Below, piece after piece: positions 1 to 10,561 of a stretch of 64,000 nt of DNA. The stretch comes from Tetrapyrgos nigripes. Lineage: Eukaryota > Basidiomycota > Agaricomycetes > Agaricales > Campanellaceae. The notes under the pieces are model-generated. The model saw only the letters and a program-made list of their open reading frames with translations, ran no database searches and was not told the DNA's origin. Where the stretch lies: positions 218,191 through 282,190 of the forward strand of contig JAACJM010000110.1 in NCBI GenBank assembly GCA_013368315.1, read 5' to 3'. The first letter of the stretch is position 1. Every line of letters starts with the position of its first letter. The position numbers and the translations under genes were made by a program.

Positions 1-141
1 GTCTATATGGCAGGAGCTCTTGTGGCGAGTAACTACACAGCGACTATCCGGGAGTATAATTCGGATCACTGGTTGCAAATGGCGCTCCCAGATCAGGTCA
101 ATGGTGATCTACTCGAGTGGATTGAGGGTTTGGGTCTGTGA
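1..141 (+). CDS. C-terminal fragment of an alpha/beta-hydrolase (epoxide-hydrolase-like) gene
   Basis: Frame 1 is open from the first base to TGA at 139-141 and gives 46 residues; the rest of the gene lies left of the window. The piece reads TIREYNSDHWLQM followed by PDQVNGDLLEWIEGLGL. The layout 'strand, (G/D)HW, about 6 residues, PD-VN, amphipathic helix' matches the end of alpha/beta-hydrolase enzymes of the epoxide-hydrolase type, where the His of GHW is the catalytic His. That assignment rests on a short stretch only. No downstream intron or poly(A) signal stands out. Confidence 0.5.
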   Translation, partial: VYMAGALVASNYTATIREYNSDHWLQMALPDQVNGDLLEWIEGLGL

Positions 142-547
142 TGATTGAGACACATCTTTTACGAGCGCCCTTCAAAAGTACTTGATAGATAAGAGATGCA
201 ACTTGCCTTTGTATAACTAGACGCTCCCGCTAATATTTAATTTGTATTTAATGCAATTCCTCGACATTGCGCTACTTCCAGCTGTCTGAGCTTTGAAGAG
301 TTCCGGAAGATCCCGTTACCACGTCTTTTCTTGTCTTTACTCAAATTTCATTTCATTTTCGGGCGGCTCTAATTGGGGGTCGCCGCGTATGCGTAAAACT
401 TTATCTTCTTGCAATTTCTCTCTCTCTTTCAGCGGGATTCAAAAGACAAGTAACAATCAATTAGCTCTCCTCCTGCAAAAACGCTACAACCGACGTGCAA
501 ACCTTGATCTCAGTGATGATTCACTTTTGGCTCAGCAATCATACCGG
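142..547. other. Intergenic spacer
   Basis: 3' flank of the hydrolase fragment up to the left LTR of the TR-GAG element. The plus-strand reading frame at 293-598 has no recognisable motif and runs into the LTR, so I treat it as chance. No RNA gene or repeat seen. Confidence 0.5.
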
Positions 548-677
548 TGGAGTAGGCCGAGGGCTGGCTATCGCTACGGCAGAGCCAAATGCAGCTAGCT
601 ACGACGTACATGCAAGCTGTATACTACGTGATCACGTGAGTACTTAGGGCCTAGACCTCGCTAAAACCCCTACTCCA
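548..677 (-). repeat. 3' LTR of the TR-GAG element
   Basis: 130 bases with ends TGGAGTAG/CTACTCCA. It aligns along its length with 2002-2147, which is 16 bases longer because of an extra stretch near its middle. Confidence 0.75.
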
Positions 678-783
678 TGTACCACCCTCAAACAAGGCAA
701 CGTCCTTGTCGCCTGGAAACAAATAGGAAAACAAAAAGGAATAGTCTATGCACGAACCCAACCTAACTCTCGCAAAATGCAAC

Positions 784-1885
784 TCAGCTCTGCCAAACGA
801 GGATCTCCCACCCAATCCAACGAAACTGGCTTAGGATAATGGAAAGGAACTGAGTGAGATGAAGATGACATAAAGGTCTGAACAGGCCTATGAGCTCTGA
901 GACCGTGAGGATGTCAGCGGGTAATAACTGAATGAGGATGTGAATGTAACATAGATACTGGTGTAGGAATGAATTGACGAGTGCTCTGAGATGTAAACCA
1001 AGACCGCCGAGCATGGCGTTGGAGAGAGTTGAAGGGACAAATAGTGGAACCATTTGAGCGAAGAGCCGAAATATCTTGTGGGGAAGTGGGTGGAATGAGG
1101 ACTACATGCAGAATGTTGTCTGACTCATCTGCCCAATTGAGTTTGCTGACTGGTACAAAACTGGCTACCAGTGGGGAAGGGACCTCGGCATCTGTTTGCA
1201 ATGAAATTGAGGCATAGGCAGGAGTGACTGGGTTGGGGTTGAGATCTGATGTGTCAATGGAAATGGACTGGCTGTTTGTTTCCCTCAGTTTCTGCTCTCT
1301 CTCAAACTCCATTCTCCCCATTGTCAAACCCAGCTGCTTTCCTCTTTCAACATTCTCTGTAAAAACCTCGCCTCACTCCATTAATAAACCACATTTCCTT
1401 CCCAACTCAAAAGCAGTGTCCCAAATGACATGAAAAATCTTCTTGTTTGCAGAGTTCGCTCCTAAAAGGTGTGTGTAGGCCTTGTCATAGATGCCATGGT
1501 GGTCAAGAGTTGCACTGTTAACCAGGACAGAAAAGATGGGATGAGAGGAGGATAGTTCTGGTTTTGGTGGGAGAGGAGTGTCCACAGTGACCCAATTTAC
1601 TGTGATGGGTGCCTTTGGTGCTGCAGAATCAATTTCCTTGCATTTCGCCTTATACGCTTCCCCTCATAGACCATCTATCCAGTAAATGACAAACTTCTGT
1701 CACGATATATCCCAGTGGTCCAAAGTAACCCCATACCACCAATCCCTAGCATCCCCAACAGCCAGCTTCTCAATCCTCTTTGTCTTCCAGGATAGAGACT
1801 TCTTCTTGGAGTGCTCATCAAAGTTTCTGAGCCAGGCAGACATGTCACCAGAGCTGTCAAAAGGTTGAGGGTCTGTAATCTCCAT
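784..1885 (-). pseudogene. Gag-like coding region of the TR-GAG element, broken
   Basis: Minus-strand open pieces run 1885-1700, 1585-1373, 1327-914 and 1053-784 in different frames. The first has the feel of a retrotransposon capsid N-terminus: an aromatic and charged helix (SAWLRNFDEHSKKKSLSW) followed by KRIEKLAVGDARDWW. The downstream pieces are low complexity and carry no zinc knuckle that I can see. Either several frameshifts have accumulated or there are short introns. Identification as gag rests partly on the flanking LTRs and PBS. Confidence 0.5.
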
Positions 1886-1974
1886 ATGTGTATGACATGT
1901 CAGAGAAAAAAATAGCAGAGGAGCATGGAAAAAGCTGTGTAGAAGCTAGAGATGCTGTCTGAAAGGTGTGCATA

Positions 1975-1998
1975 GTTCGAATCGCACTCTTGTCACCA
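1975..1998 (-). promoter_or_regulatory. Primer-binding site matching a tRNA 3' end
   Basis: The plus strand has GTTCGAATC (T loop), then CGCAC, then TCTTGTCA, then CCA: a T arm, the 3' acceptor strand, the discriminator and CCA. The minus strand is therefore complementary to the 3' end of a tRNA, as needed for priming. The predicted acceptor 5' strand is GACAAGA. The tRNA's amino acid is not assigned. Confidence 0.7.
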
Positions 1999-2001
1999 GA
2001 A

Positions 2002-2147
2002 TGGAGTAGGCTGAGGGCTGGCTATCTTATGCCAGAACCAAACACAGTGGATTGAGGTTAAGAGCTAGCTATGACATACATGCAAGCTGTATACTATGCA
2101 ATCATGTGAGTACTTAGGGCCTAAACCTCCCCAAAACCCCTACTCCA
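2002..2147 (-). repeat. 5' LTR of the TR-GAG element
   Basis: 146 bases. It shares the 8-base inverted ends and the segment around CATGCAAGCTGTATACTA with the left LTR. The CCA of the primer-binding match ends at 1998, three bases before the LTR. Confidence 0.75.
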
Positions 2148-2175
2148 CCAGATATGCAGGAGGAATTGGCAAGGC

Positions 2176-2731
2176 CAGTGTTGTTGCAGTTCAGGCCATG
2201 ACCCCAGTGCCCTGACCTGACCCCAGACCGACCCTAAGGGCCAGACACAGTCACTGACCCTGGCCTGGCCTGACCCTCAAGGTTCAGGTCAAGGGTCAGA
2301 TGCTGGAGAGGAGGCTGACCTGGGATCAGCCTTCTTAGACTTAGACTGTTGGTATGACCTATTTTGATCAATGTAAAGAGTCATGGTGAGTATTCTGATA
2401 GACTCTACATGAACATATTATGAGTGCTTACCTTCCGAAGTGCGTGGTACAGTCATATGTACCAAAAAAGAGCAGCACTTGGCACATGCTCTACAATGAT
2501 AGATCAGGTGTTTCAGCTGCCAATACTGTGTACACAAGTAGTATACATACCTAAGGTACAAGTTCAAGTATAGACACTTCCTTCAAATATGTCTTTTAAG
2601 AGAACAAAAATACTTGAGAATAATCAGGTCTGGACCTGACCTGACCTGACCTGACCCTGGCCTTCGAGGGTCAGGTCAAGGGTCAGAAAATTTGATGAGG
2701 GCCAGGCCTAACCTGGACCATGGCAACACAG
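2176..2731. mobile_element. Probable hAT-derived MITE
   Basis: The left end CAGTGTTG (2176-2183) faces CAACACAG (2724-2731), so the ends are inverted with one mismatch, and the next bases remain partly inverted. The flanks GGCAAGGC and GCTGAGGC agree at 5 of 8 positions, suggestive of a decayed 8-base duplication. Dense subterminal motifs of the type CTGACC / GGTCAGGTCAAGGGTCAG lie at 2205-2300 and 2630-2690, as is usual for hAT ends. No coding capacity. Confidence 0.5.
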
Positions 2732-2739
2732 GCTGAGGC

Positions 2740-4191
2740 TCACCCAACTGCAGCTCCAATGTGAGAATGGATTAGAGATCAAATTTTGGTACCAATTTGA
2801 TATGGAAGAGCATAGCAGAAATGGAGAATGACAAGTCTGAATCTTTGAGGATATAGCAAGGGTATGGGATGAAAATTATCTGGTCTGTAACCAGATGTCC
2901 TTGCTCTTGGTACTTTCTGGCTCATGATCTCCAAAACAATTCCTCACAGGACTCTGTTTCCTTTTGATTCTGCTGCATCTCAAAGTGTCTGTATACCTTT
3001 ATTGTCAATGCTTCATTGCATTGAACCATTGATCATGCTTCACAAGACACATCTCAAACTGATGAGTATGACTTAGAGTTTTCTCTTGGCAGTCACTTCT
3101 GCTGATGCTATCTTCATACCAGCCCTAGAGTACCTGAAACAGCTCCATTTGGCAGACATCTAAATGGTTCATTGTGTGAACCTTCATCCTGCCACTGCCA
3201 ATGCTGAGAGTCTCTGCGTTCTTCACCATTTGACTCATTCAGAGGTATCTAAATCCTTTCAACTATCCATCCATCCTCCAAAGTCAACTGTGACATGGTT
3301 CCTGCTTCAGACAGCAGCCATGGATCATCCAAAGTGCAAAAATCTCCACTCCTTCTCCTCCATGCTAGAACTCTGTACTTGGTGGACTTTACAGTGAAGT
3401 CCTGCTGGAATTGCAGAGAGATTTGGGGTGTTAGGGATGCAGTTGAGTGTAGGTGTTCTTGTTGGTCATTTCTGGAGTGGATGGAGGGTCAGAACTTGGG
3501 TAGATAAGGGGATGATTGAATCCAACATGGTGTGTTCTTGTGTTTTCTTCCCAATGACATAGTCTCAATACTACTCAGGTACTGGCCATTTCTCAACACC
3601 ACAAGGATAGTCATTCTCAGCTTTGTCCTCAAGGCTTCCTCAGTAAGCTCAATCAACGTCTACACCCCATATCTGGACCCACATTCACTGTTAGAGCTAA
3701 CATCTGACTGGGATGGGCCATGTGACCTGCCATGTCTCTCTGACTTGCCACAAAGCATACCCAGTCTGTCTGATGTGTCAGATATTATTGCCATTCTATT
3801 GCAGCAGGAGTTGCAGACCATCACCTCTAGAGATTGTCACTGTTGCCATATGATTAACCTCTCAGTTCAGTGTGCTTGTAATGAACCGTGGGTTTGGTTC
3901 AGGTTCAGGAGACTCTAAGATGATTAAGTAGTGAGAAAGGTACTGAATCAGGGCAAGCTTTTGTGTTACCGTGAAATACCAGGTTCTTGAGCACTTGGTG
4001 AGCACGCAGGCGTCAGTCAAGGTCCAGAAACAGCACACTAAGCAAGCTTGCACATTACTAAGGGTGCTGACTTACAATCAGTCAAGATGTAAGGTTCAAA
4101 CACAGATGTGTATTGCGAGGTAGGAAAAGTTGCTACAAGAGTACATACTGAGATACTTATATATGTAGTTAGTGAGTCATTTAGAACTATC
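2740..4191. other. Gene-poor stretch
   Basis: Reading frames here (up to 128 codons at 3532-3918, plus) show no family motif and no intron signals. A tRNA-like anticodon arm occurs near 4065-4080 but lacks a T stem. Nothing else seen. Confidence 0.4.
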
Positions 4192-4193
4192 TA

Positions 4194-4404
4194 CAGTGGG
4201 TCAAAAAATTGTCCACATGTTTCGCATTTTTGGAAAGATTGCCAATTTAAGCAATACTGAGTAGAGATATTAAAATGTGGTCAGTGATGGGCAGAAAGCC
4301 CTTGATAAACGCTACAATATTCTGTCTGTTTTGTCTTATTTGGCTTAAAACTCATGGAGATATGACTGATTTAAAATGGTATGTCATTTGGACAATTTTT
4401 TGAC
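4194..4404 (+). repeat. Left terminal inverted repeat of the Tc1 element
   Basis: 211 bases. The outer 15-mer TCAAAAAATTGTCCA returns in inverted form at the inner end (4390-4404), so each repeat is bounded by an inverted pair. Confidence 0.95.
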
Positions 4405-4433
4405 ATGCAAGTGAAAATACAGAAAGTGCTAGC

Positions 4434-5450
4434 TCAGTACTTGGTATGCCCTCCTTTGGCCTTCAACACAGCCTCAATCCTTCTAGGCATGCTCCTGATC
4501 AATTTCTGACAATCTTCTTCTGTGATTTCATCCCACTTTTCAGCTGCTCTGTCCCATATTTCCCAAACTCCAGAGGGTGCTGTGTCATATCCATTGAGCT
4601 TGTGTTTGAGGGTTGTCCAGAGGTGTTCAATGGGGTTCAGGTCAGGAGATTGAGCAGGCCAGCTCATGCAATGGATGTTGTTGTCTTCAAACCACTTGGT
4701 GGCCAGTTTTGACTTGTGTTTAGGATCATTGTCTTGCTGTAAAATGGCCACCTCTGGATCAACACCCAAAATATCCATGCTCTCCAGAAGGTTGTTCTCC
4801 AAAATGTCCACATACTGCTCTGCATTCATCCTGCCCTCCACCTCTGCCATGTTTCCAACTCCTTCCCACCCCATACATCCCCACACCATGATATTTCCTC
4901 CTCCAAATTTGACTGTTTCCACCACATTTCTCTCTCCCAAGGATTCACCCTTCCTCCCCCACACATACTGCTGTCCATCTGACCCATATCGATTGATTTT
5001 AGTCTCATCTGACCAAATAACCCTTTTCCAGTCATCCACAGTCCAGTTTCTGTACTTCTGTGCAAAGTTTAAACGAGCCTTCCTGTGAGCTGCAGTGAGT
5101 TTGGGCTTCTTCTTCGTTTTAGATGTGTCCACATCATGCCTGAGAAGGGAATTTCGAATGGTTTGGGTGGAGACAGGTTGGTCAAGGAGGGGATTGATGT
5201 TTCTGGCCACTTCTGTAGCATTTTCAGCTTTGCCAGTGTTGATTTGTTGGATAGCAGCACGTTCATCAGTGGTAGACAGCTTTCTAGGACGCCCTGCTTG
5301 ATGGTTCTCCTTGTCAGGATACATCTCTTTGGCCAGAGAAGCAATCTTTGACTTGGATACCCCAGTTTTAGCAGAGATTTCCCTGGATGAAGCAGAAGTT
5401 TGGAGGAGAGAGAGGATATTGTCTTTCTGGGTGGATGTGATGGGTCTCAT
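4434..5450 (-). CDS. Tc1-family transposase, DD34E, intact
   Basis: The transposase cuts and pastes its own element into TA sites. The start chosen is the Met at 5450 (MRPITSTQKDN), giving 338 residues, usual for Tc1; the frame is open 30 codons further up, to 5540, but that part lies near the TIR and has no family signal. Two helix-turn-helix units fill the N-terminal third (ISAKTGVSKSKIASLA and VSTQTIRNSL), separated by a GRPR-type basic hinge (AGRPRKL). The catalytic triad is complete: D in VIWSDETKI, D in ILQQDNDPKH, E in SPDLNPIEHLW, with exactly 34 residues between the second D and E. No stop or frameshift. Confidence 0.95.
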   Translation of the reverse strand: MRPITSTQKDNILSLLQTSASSREISAKTGVSKSKIASLAKEMYPDKENHQAGRPRKLSTTDERAAIQQINTGKAENATEVARNINPLLDQPVSTQTIRNSLLRHDVDTSKTKKKPKLTAAHRKARLNFAQKYRNWTVDDWKRVIWSDETKINRYGSDGQQYVWGRKGESLGERNVVETVKFGGGNIMVWGCMGWEGVGNMAEVEGRMNAEQYVDILENNLLESMDILGVDPEVAILQQDNDPKHKSKLATKWFEDNNIHCMSWPAQSPDLNPIEHLWTTLKHKLNGYDTAPSGVWEIWDRAAEKWDEITEEDCQKLIRSMPRRIEAVLKAKGGHTKY

Positions 5451-5609
5451 GATTTGATGAGGGCTATAGAACAACTGGATGCCCTTATATATGGTCCAGC
5501 TGGCAGCTATGATATCATTATGATGTAGCCATTGCATCATTGTACAACTCCACTTATGATGTCATCTATGAGACATCACATAGTTACAATACTGATTTTG
5601 AAGTGGCAA

Positions 5610-5820
5610 CTCAAAAAATTGTCCAAATGACATACCATTTTAAATCAATCATATCTCCATGAGTTTTGAGCCAAATAGGACAAATAAAACAGATTATTGT
5701 AGCTCTTATCAAGGGCGTTCTGCCCATCACTGACCACATTTCAATATCTCTACTCAGTATTGCTTAAATTGGCAATCTTTCCAAAAATGCGAAACATGTG
5801 GACAATTTTTTGACCCACTG
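5610..5820 (-). repeat. Right terminal inverted repeat of the Tc1 element
   Basis: 211 bases, the inverse of 4194-4404, with the same paired 15-mer at both of its ends. Confidence 0.95.
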
Positions 5821-5822
5821 TA

Positions 5823-8192
5823 GAATAGAATGGAACTTTCATCAGAACATTGTAGAAAAGGAAAGAAAGAAGGAGAAAACAGATGCCCGAGTCATGCCTG
5901 AAGCATCAATTACATTGTAAGTATGGTAGATCGAGATGTAGCAAACTCAAAGAAACAGAATACAAGATACTTATGTTGTTCCATTACAGTGCTAGTCCAG
6001 AGAAAAGACAGTTCAGGTGTTATGGGTGTTGGCTGAAAGATCAGCATAAGGGATACCATTTCCTGGTCTTCTTCCTCAACAGGCAGACATTACATGGTTG
6101 GGAGATGTCAATGACAAAAACCACCCAAGTCACACAAAGATGAAATTGATGAGAATAGAGAGATAGATTAGAGAGAAATGAGTAAGCTGACTAGGCTCTA
6201 CACTGTGTAATAGTAGCACAGGGCAGACACAAAGTGAATGAACTGAAGAACTAGCTACCAAGGTCTGCTGGTATATATATGTAAGAGAACAATGAATAAG
6301 TGAGAGAGTTTCATAAAAATAGTAAAGGGACGAGAACAATGATGTGAAAGATAGGTACAATGGCAGAAATAGAACTGTGAGAACTAAACACTGTTTGACA
6401 GATATTATAAAGTTCAAAGTCAGTGTTATAAGGTTCAAGAGGTATGAATCAAAGAATAACAGAAACCAAAGGAAAAGTGTCAAGTATTATCGAGGTGAAG
6501 AAATGGGTTTGAAGTAAATGAAGAAGAAAGAGAAGGTGGACAAAGGACTGTATCAGGTCGTGACAGGAGATGGAGGTTGTTCTCGTGTTTTTGAAGAGGC
6601 CCAAGGGATTGTCAGTTGGGAGGCTGCATATTATGGTGTGTTGAGACACCAAGCATGGGGTTGAAGGTGAATGACTCAACCAACAACTACCTTCCACTCA
6701 AGATGAGGTGTATAGTTTGGGGATAGAGAGATGCTAAAGCTCTCACAATAGATCTAGCAGAACCAAATCTTCAAGGAAGAAGTAAAAGAAGAGTGATCAA
6801 AGTCAAGATGAGATGGAATACCACTTCAACTGGATGGAGACTAGTTTGGATAGGGGACAAAGGGTAAAAGGATGTAAAAGGAAGGTGATGTGGAGGATCA
6901 GGAGGTGGTAGGAAGGATTATGGGTGACAAGGAGGGGATATGTGGGTGTCTGGTTGTGGTGATACACCAACAAGTACAAAACAAAACTGGGGTAGACAGA
7001 AAAGAATGGTAATACACTGCTTGAATAGGTGCAGCTACCCCTGAAGTGTAAACTGAGTGCTAAATGAAGAGGAAAAATGCAACTGGCTTGGAATCAAAGA
7101 AGACAGTACACCTCTGCAAGGTACCACACAATATGACAAGTGAATTGTTTGGTATGTAAAAACTGAGTGCTGAGAAAACAAAGTTAAGTGGCTCAAGGGG
7201 TATGATGCCTCCCACTGAAGATGAACTGTAGACAACTGCTTTCCACAGGAACAATACTTGTATTGCTGTTGCACTATATCTGTACAAAGACAGTTACAAG
7301 TGGTTGTTGTATATAAAATCAAAGTGTGCTTTTATAGTCAGCCACACGATTAGCTAAGTACTGTATAGTAGTTTACTAGGGTCTGTCAAGCCTCTGAGTC
7401 CATATGCAGTTAGGTAATCATTGAGTATGAGTAGGAGTCAGGGATTGTAATTACATGTTGAATGCATCATCAATCACAGTCCAGACGAGATATCTCTCGT
7501 CAGAGTAGTAAAACAAAGTCAGAAATCTGGTAAATGAACTGGTTTGTCTAGCAACTAGACCCAAATGAAGGATAGTATTGTCCAAGTACGCTTTGATCAG
7601 CATGTTACCAACTGCGTTTATGGTAAAACTCTTGAGATTAAACTAAAGGATACCCATTTGTAAGTCATTCTAGTGGACAAGCTAGACAATTCATAGGTTT
7701 GATTGCATATATAGTGAGTTCACACTACTTTGATTAGAAGTGCACAAAATGATGGGGTGCATGGCCAGGCATTTACCTGCTGTATCAGTGTTATTGAGCA
7801 CTCTCCTCTCTTGTACCATCAGGTCTCACCAAAGGGGGCTGAGGAAAAAAAATTTAGGATATAGGGCTGGAAAAACCTTTAATGCCTTTGACCACTGAAC
7901 CAAACTCCTTCCATATATGGTAGTTATATACCTGATTCAGACACATCTTTGGCCAGATATTACTTTGTTGAACTAAGGCAACTTACTGAGAGACTCGAGA
8001 AACTACCAGAACTATGTGTTCCAGTGTTGGAAAGCCCTGTTTCTGCAAAGAAATCATCCAAATCAATTGTCTTAAGGGTATTTTCCACCAAAATCATTAG
8101 AAAGCAGTCAATTTGGGTCAAATTCTGGGTCTGAGCCACCCAAAATTTCTCCATAAGGGAGTTTTTAAGGGCATCCTGGCCTGAACTATGGA
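5823..8192. other. Gene-poor stretch
   Basis: Only short frames without family motifs. The stretch 5850-7330 is purine-rich on the plus strand. I find no convincing inverted or direct repeats, RNA gene or transposon end. Confidence 0.4.
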
Positions 8193-8197
8193 CCAGC

Positions 8198-8920
8198 TGT
8201 CACGAACCCTTGAGCTGGGCTAGCCTCTTGGTGCTTAATGGGCTCATCAATGAGGGGAGAATGCCCCAGGAGGAGTCTGGAACCTAGGGGTGGCTTTGGC
8301 AAGAGGGAGTGACACTACTCACTCGACCAACAATCCGAGCTGCTGGCAGATCAATCTACACACCCATATGGCAACTGAGATGACAACAATGAACTAGATC
8401 AAGGAGAATGACAATGGATGGTGAATGTAGAATGAGAATCCCTGTAAAGGATATGAGACAGCTGTGACTCCTGAGAGAGTTGTCTGACTAGATTCACTGC
8501 ACACAAGTGTAGTGCACATATTCCTCAATCCACAATACAGAACAAGCAGAGAAGAAGATCAATTCTGAGGTTTGAGTAGAGGAAAACACTACCTATATAC
8601 GAGTAGTGAAACCAACTCCTGTATCAAGACTCTGCAACAAACTATGATGCTCCTATAACTAATATACTAAATGATCGTGAGTCTCAAATGGTAAGTAGAA
8701 TAAACAAATCAAATGTTAAACAACAAATATAGATGTGGAGCGATAAATGGAATGAATGATCAAGTAGAATAGGGTGGGGGCGCACATAGGTACAATTGAA
8801 AAACCCTCTAAGAGTTTTTGGGCTTAGGCAGTGAATGATGTAAGAATGACAGATATGGAAATATGAAGGAGTGCATGGATACGGCATGTGCCAAAGGTGG
8901 CTGAGACAAGGATTTCTGAC
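8198..8920. mobile_element. Solo LTR with 5-base target duplication
   Basis: 723 bases starting TGTCACGAACC and ending GATTTCTGACA, so the ends form the inverted pair TGTCA/TGACA. It is flanked by CCAGC at 8193-8197 and again at 8921-8925, a perfect 5-base duplication. No coding capacity and no second copy in the window, as expected when an LTR element is reduced by recombination between its LTRs. Strand is not determined. Confidence 0.75.
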
Positions 8921-8925
8921 ACCAG

Positions 8926-10561
8926 CCCTATATCATTTGACTAAATTGTCTGGCCCCCTTGGTCTCACCTCCCAACATCTAGACCTCCTGTCACCTTCCA
9001 ATGCCACTCTCAGATGTTTAGGTCAACCTGCAGGTGACCATAGCTGGTCTAATTTGGGTGCTACGTGGTGATTGGTGAATGTATGTGCTTGTCGTTGCAC
9101 CTGCTTTGGTCACAAGACTCACCTCAACCACCTTCCTCTCTGTTACCTTCTTTCACCATTCTACAGATAGAGCCATTTAGTAGTCCTTGAGACACTTGCA
9201 AAAATCTGCATATTTTTGGTAGTTCTTGCTGTATTTTCTCCTTCTAGGGTAGTCTAAAATTAGATATATACTTCCTTCATCTTCCATAAAGAATTTGGCT
9301 ATCATGAGTGAGCTATGTGGGTGTGGTGCCCAGATAACTGTCTAATTTGACTGATTTTCAGATGTGTCAAATTTTGGGATGTGTCTGGAGGTCATTTTGG
9401 GTTTTGGCCCAAAATTTTACCTGACCATGAAGATAATTTTTAGCCCTTGAAGTACCAATACTTGTTTAGGCAGTAGGTCGATAAGCAGTGTGGTGGGAGG
9501 CTCTCGAAAAAAAGGTTGCGAAAAGTGTGACAGTGTCATGAACCATATCTGTAAGTGCATCCAAGTTGAAAAAAATGACCCAGTAATGGGAATGAGCCTG
9601 AAGAGTATGTCCAAAGCAGTCCCTCAGGCATGAAACCACTGGGCAGTTGCAAATACTATAGTATCACAGGAATGTATACAGAATGTTATGTTGTCTGTAA
9701 TGCAGAATAGACTTGCAACAGAGATCAGCGCAGTAAATGAAATAGAGAACCAATGGTATTACGGACAGGGCTTGAAAAATATCTGGACTCAAGTACAAGT
9801 ACAAGTATCTACAGTTTATATATCCTACATATGAGTTGTGATGAGTCATAAAAGAGGAATGAGTCATAATAAAGAAATGAGTCAGAAATGAGTCAATATG
9901 ACTCATGAGTACATGAGGAAGCACATGTGTTGGACATGTGTTTTGAAGAGGAGAATGTCTGGAAAAATAAAGGATAGGGGGTGGCAAAATGCATGACCCA
10001 TGACAGACAGCTTGATGTGACTTTGATCATTTTCACCTTGTTCTCCACATTATTTCTCCACAATTATAACTGTTGTCACAGTGTCTCAAGGACTCCAAAA
10101 GTGTGACATTTGGACTTTCTTGAAAAAATATTTCCTATACAACTACACTACTTGTAGATACAACTTACTGTAGCTAGAAAGGTACTCAAAGGTTTGCTGG
10201 AGAAAAAAAAAGATGGCCTAATTGCAGTGTGTTGAGTATTAGAGACTCAATTCAAATTGCTGTCTCAAGGACTACTAAATGACTGTATATATGTCTACTG
10301 GTTCATTCAAACCCTGTCCTGCCTTCAAGATTATGCCACTCCTCCCCTAACAACTCTCCTTCATCCCAGACTCCAAATCCTGTTCATGCTGCATTCACTT
10401 GGGGGAAAGAGGCCAGGCTATGCTGGCAAGACCGATTACTATCTTTTAGAGCTTACATTTACTTTCAGTTGTACTCTCTGAATACTGTAATACATAACTG
10501 GGCCCAAAAACATCTTGGTAACTGGTAACAAGCTAATTGTTGGGTGCTGAAATGTAAATGC
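8926..10561. other. Gene-poor stretch
   Basis: No recognisable gene. Around 9770-9815 the text CAGGGCTTG followed by repeated CAAGTA resembles one end of a hAT-like element, but no partner end was found. Confidence 0.35.

Larger units (their letters stand above)
548..2147 (-). mobile_element. Small gag-only LTR retrotransposon (TR-GAG type)
   Basis: Two direct repeats, 548-677 and 2002-2147, begin TGGAGTAGG and end CTACTCCA, so each LTR has an 8-base inverted end and the TG...CA rule. They enclose about 1.3 kb. Next to the right LTR the plus strand reads the last 24 bases of a tRNA including CCA (1975-1998), which fixes the right LTR as the 5' LTR and the element as minus-strand. The interior codes only for gag-like fragments on the minus strand and has no protease, reverse transcriptase or integrase. 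This matches the terminal-repeat-with-GAG class of non-autonomous elements. No clean 5-base target duplication is visible (ACCGG left, CCAGA right). Confidence 0.75.
4194..5820 (-). mobile_element. Complete Tc1-type transposon
   Basis: The element is 1627 bases, flanked by TA at 4192-4193 and 5821-5822, the target duplication of Tc1/mariner elements. Inverted repeats of 211 bases (4194-4404 and 5610-5820) begin CAGTGGGTCAAAAAATTG and differ at only a few positions. They enclose one intact transposase gene on the minus strand. Near-identical ends and an open gene indicate a recent insertion. Confidence 0.95.

Noticed and set aside
4060..4105. tRNA-Val-like anticodon arm (GCTGA CTTACAA TCAGT) followed by GGTTCAAAC
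   Set aside because: The anticodon stem pairs, but the T stem does not and no acceptor stem can be drawn. Too weak for a tRNA call.
9770..9815. CAGGGCTTG with CAAGTA repeats, like one end of a hAT element
   Set aside because: No inverted partner and no duplication found.
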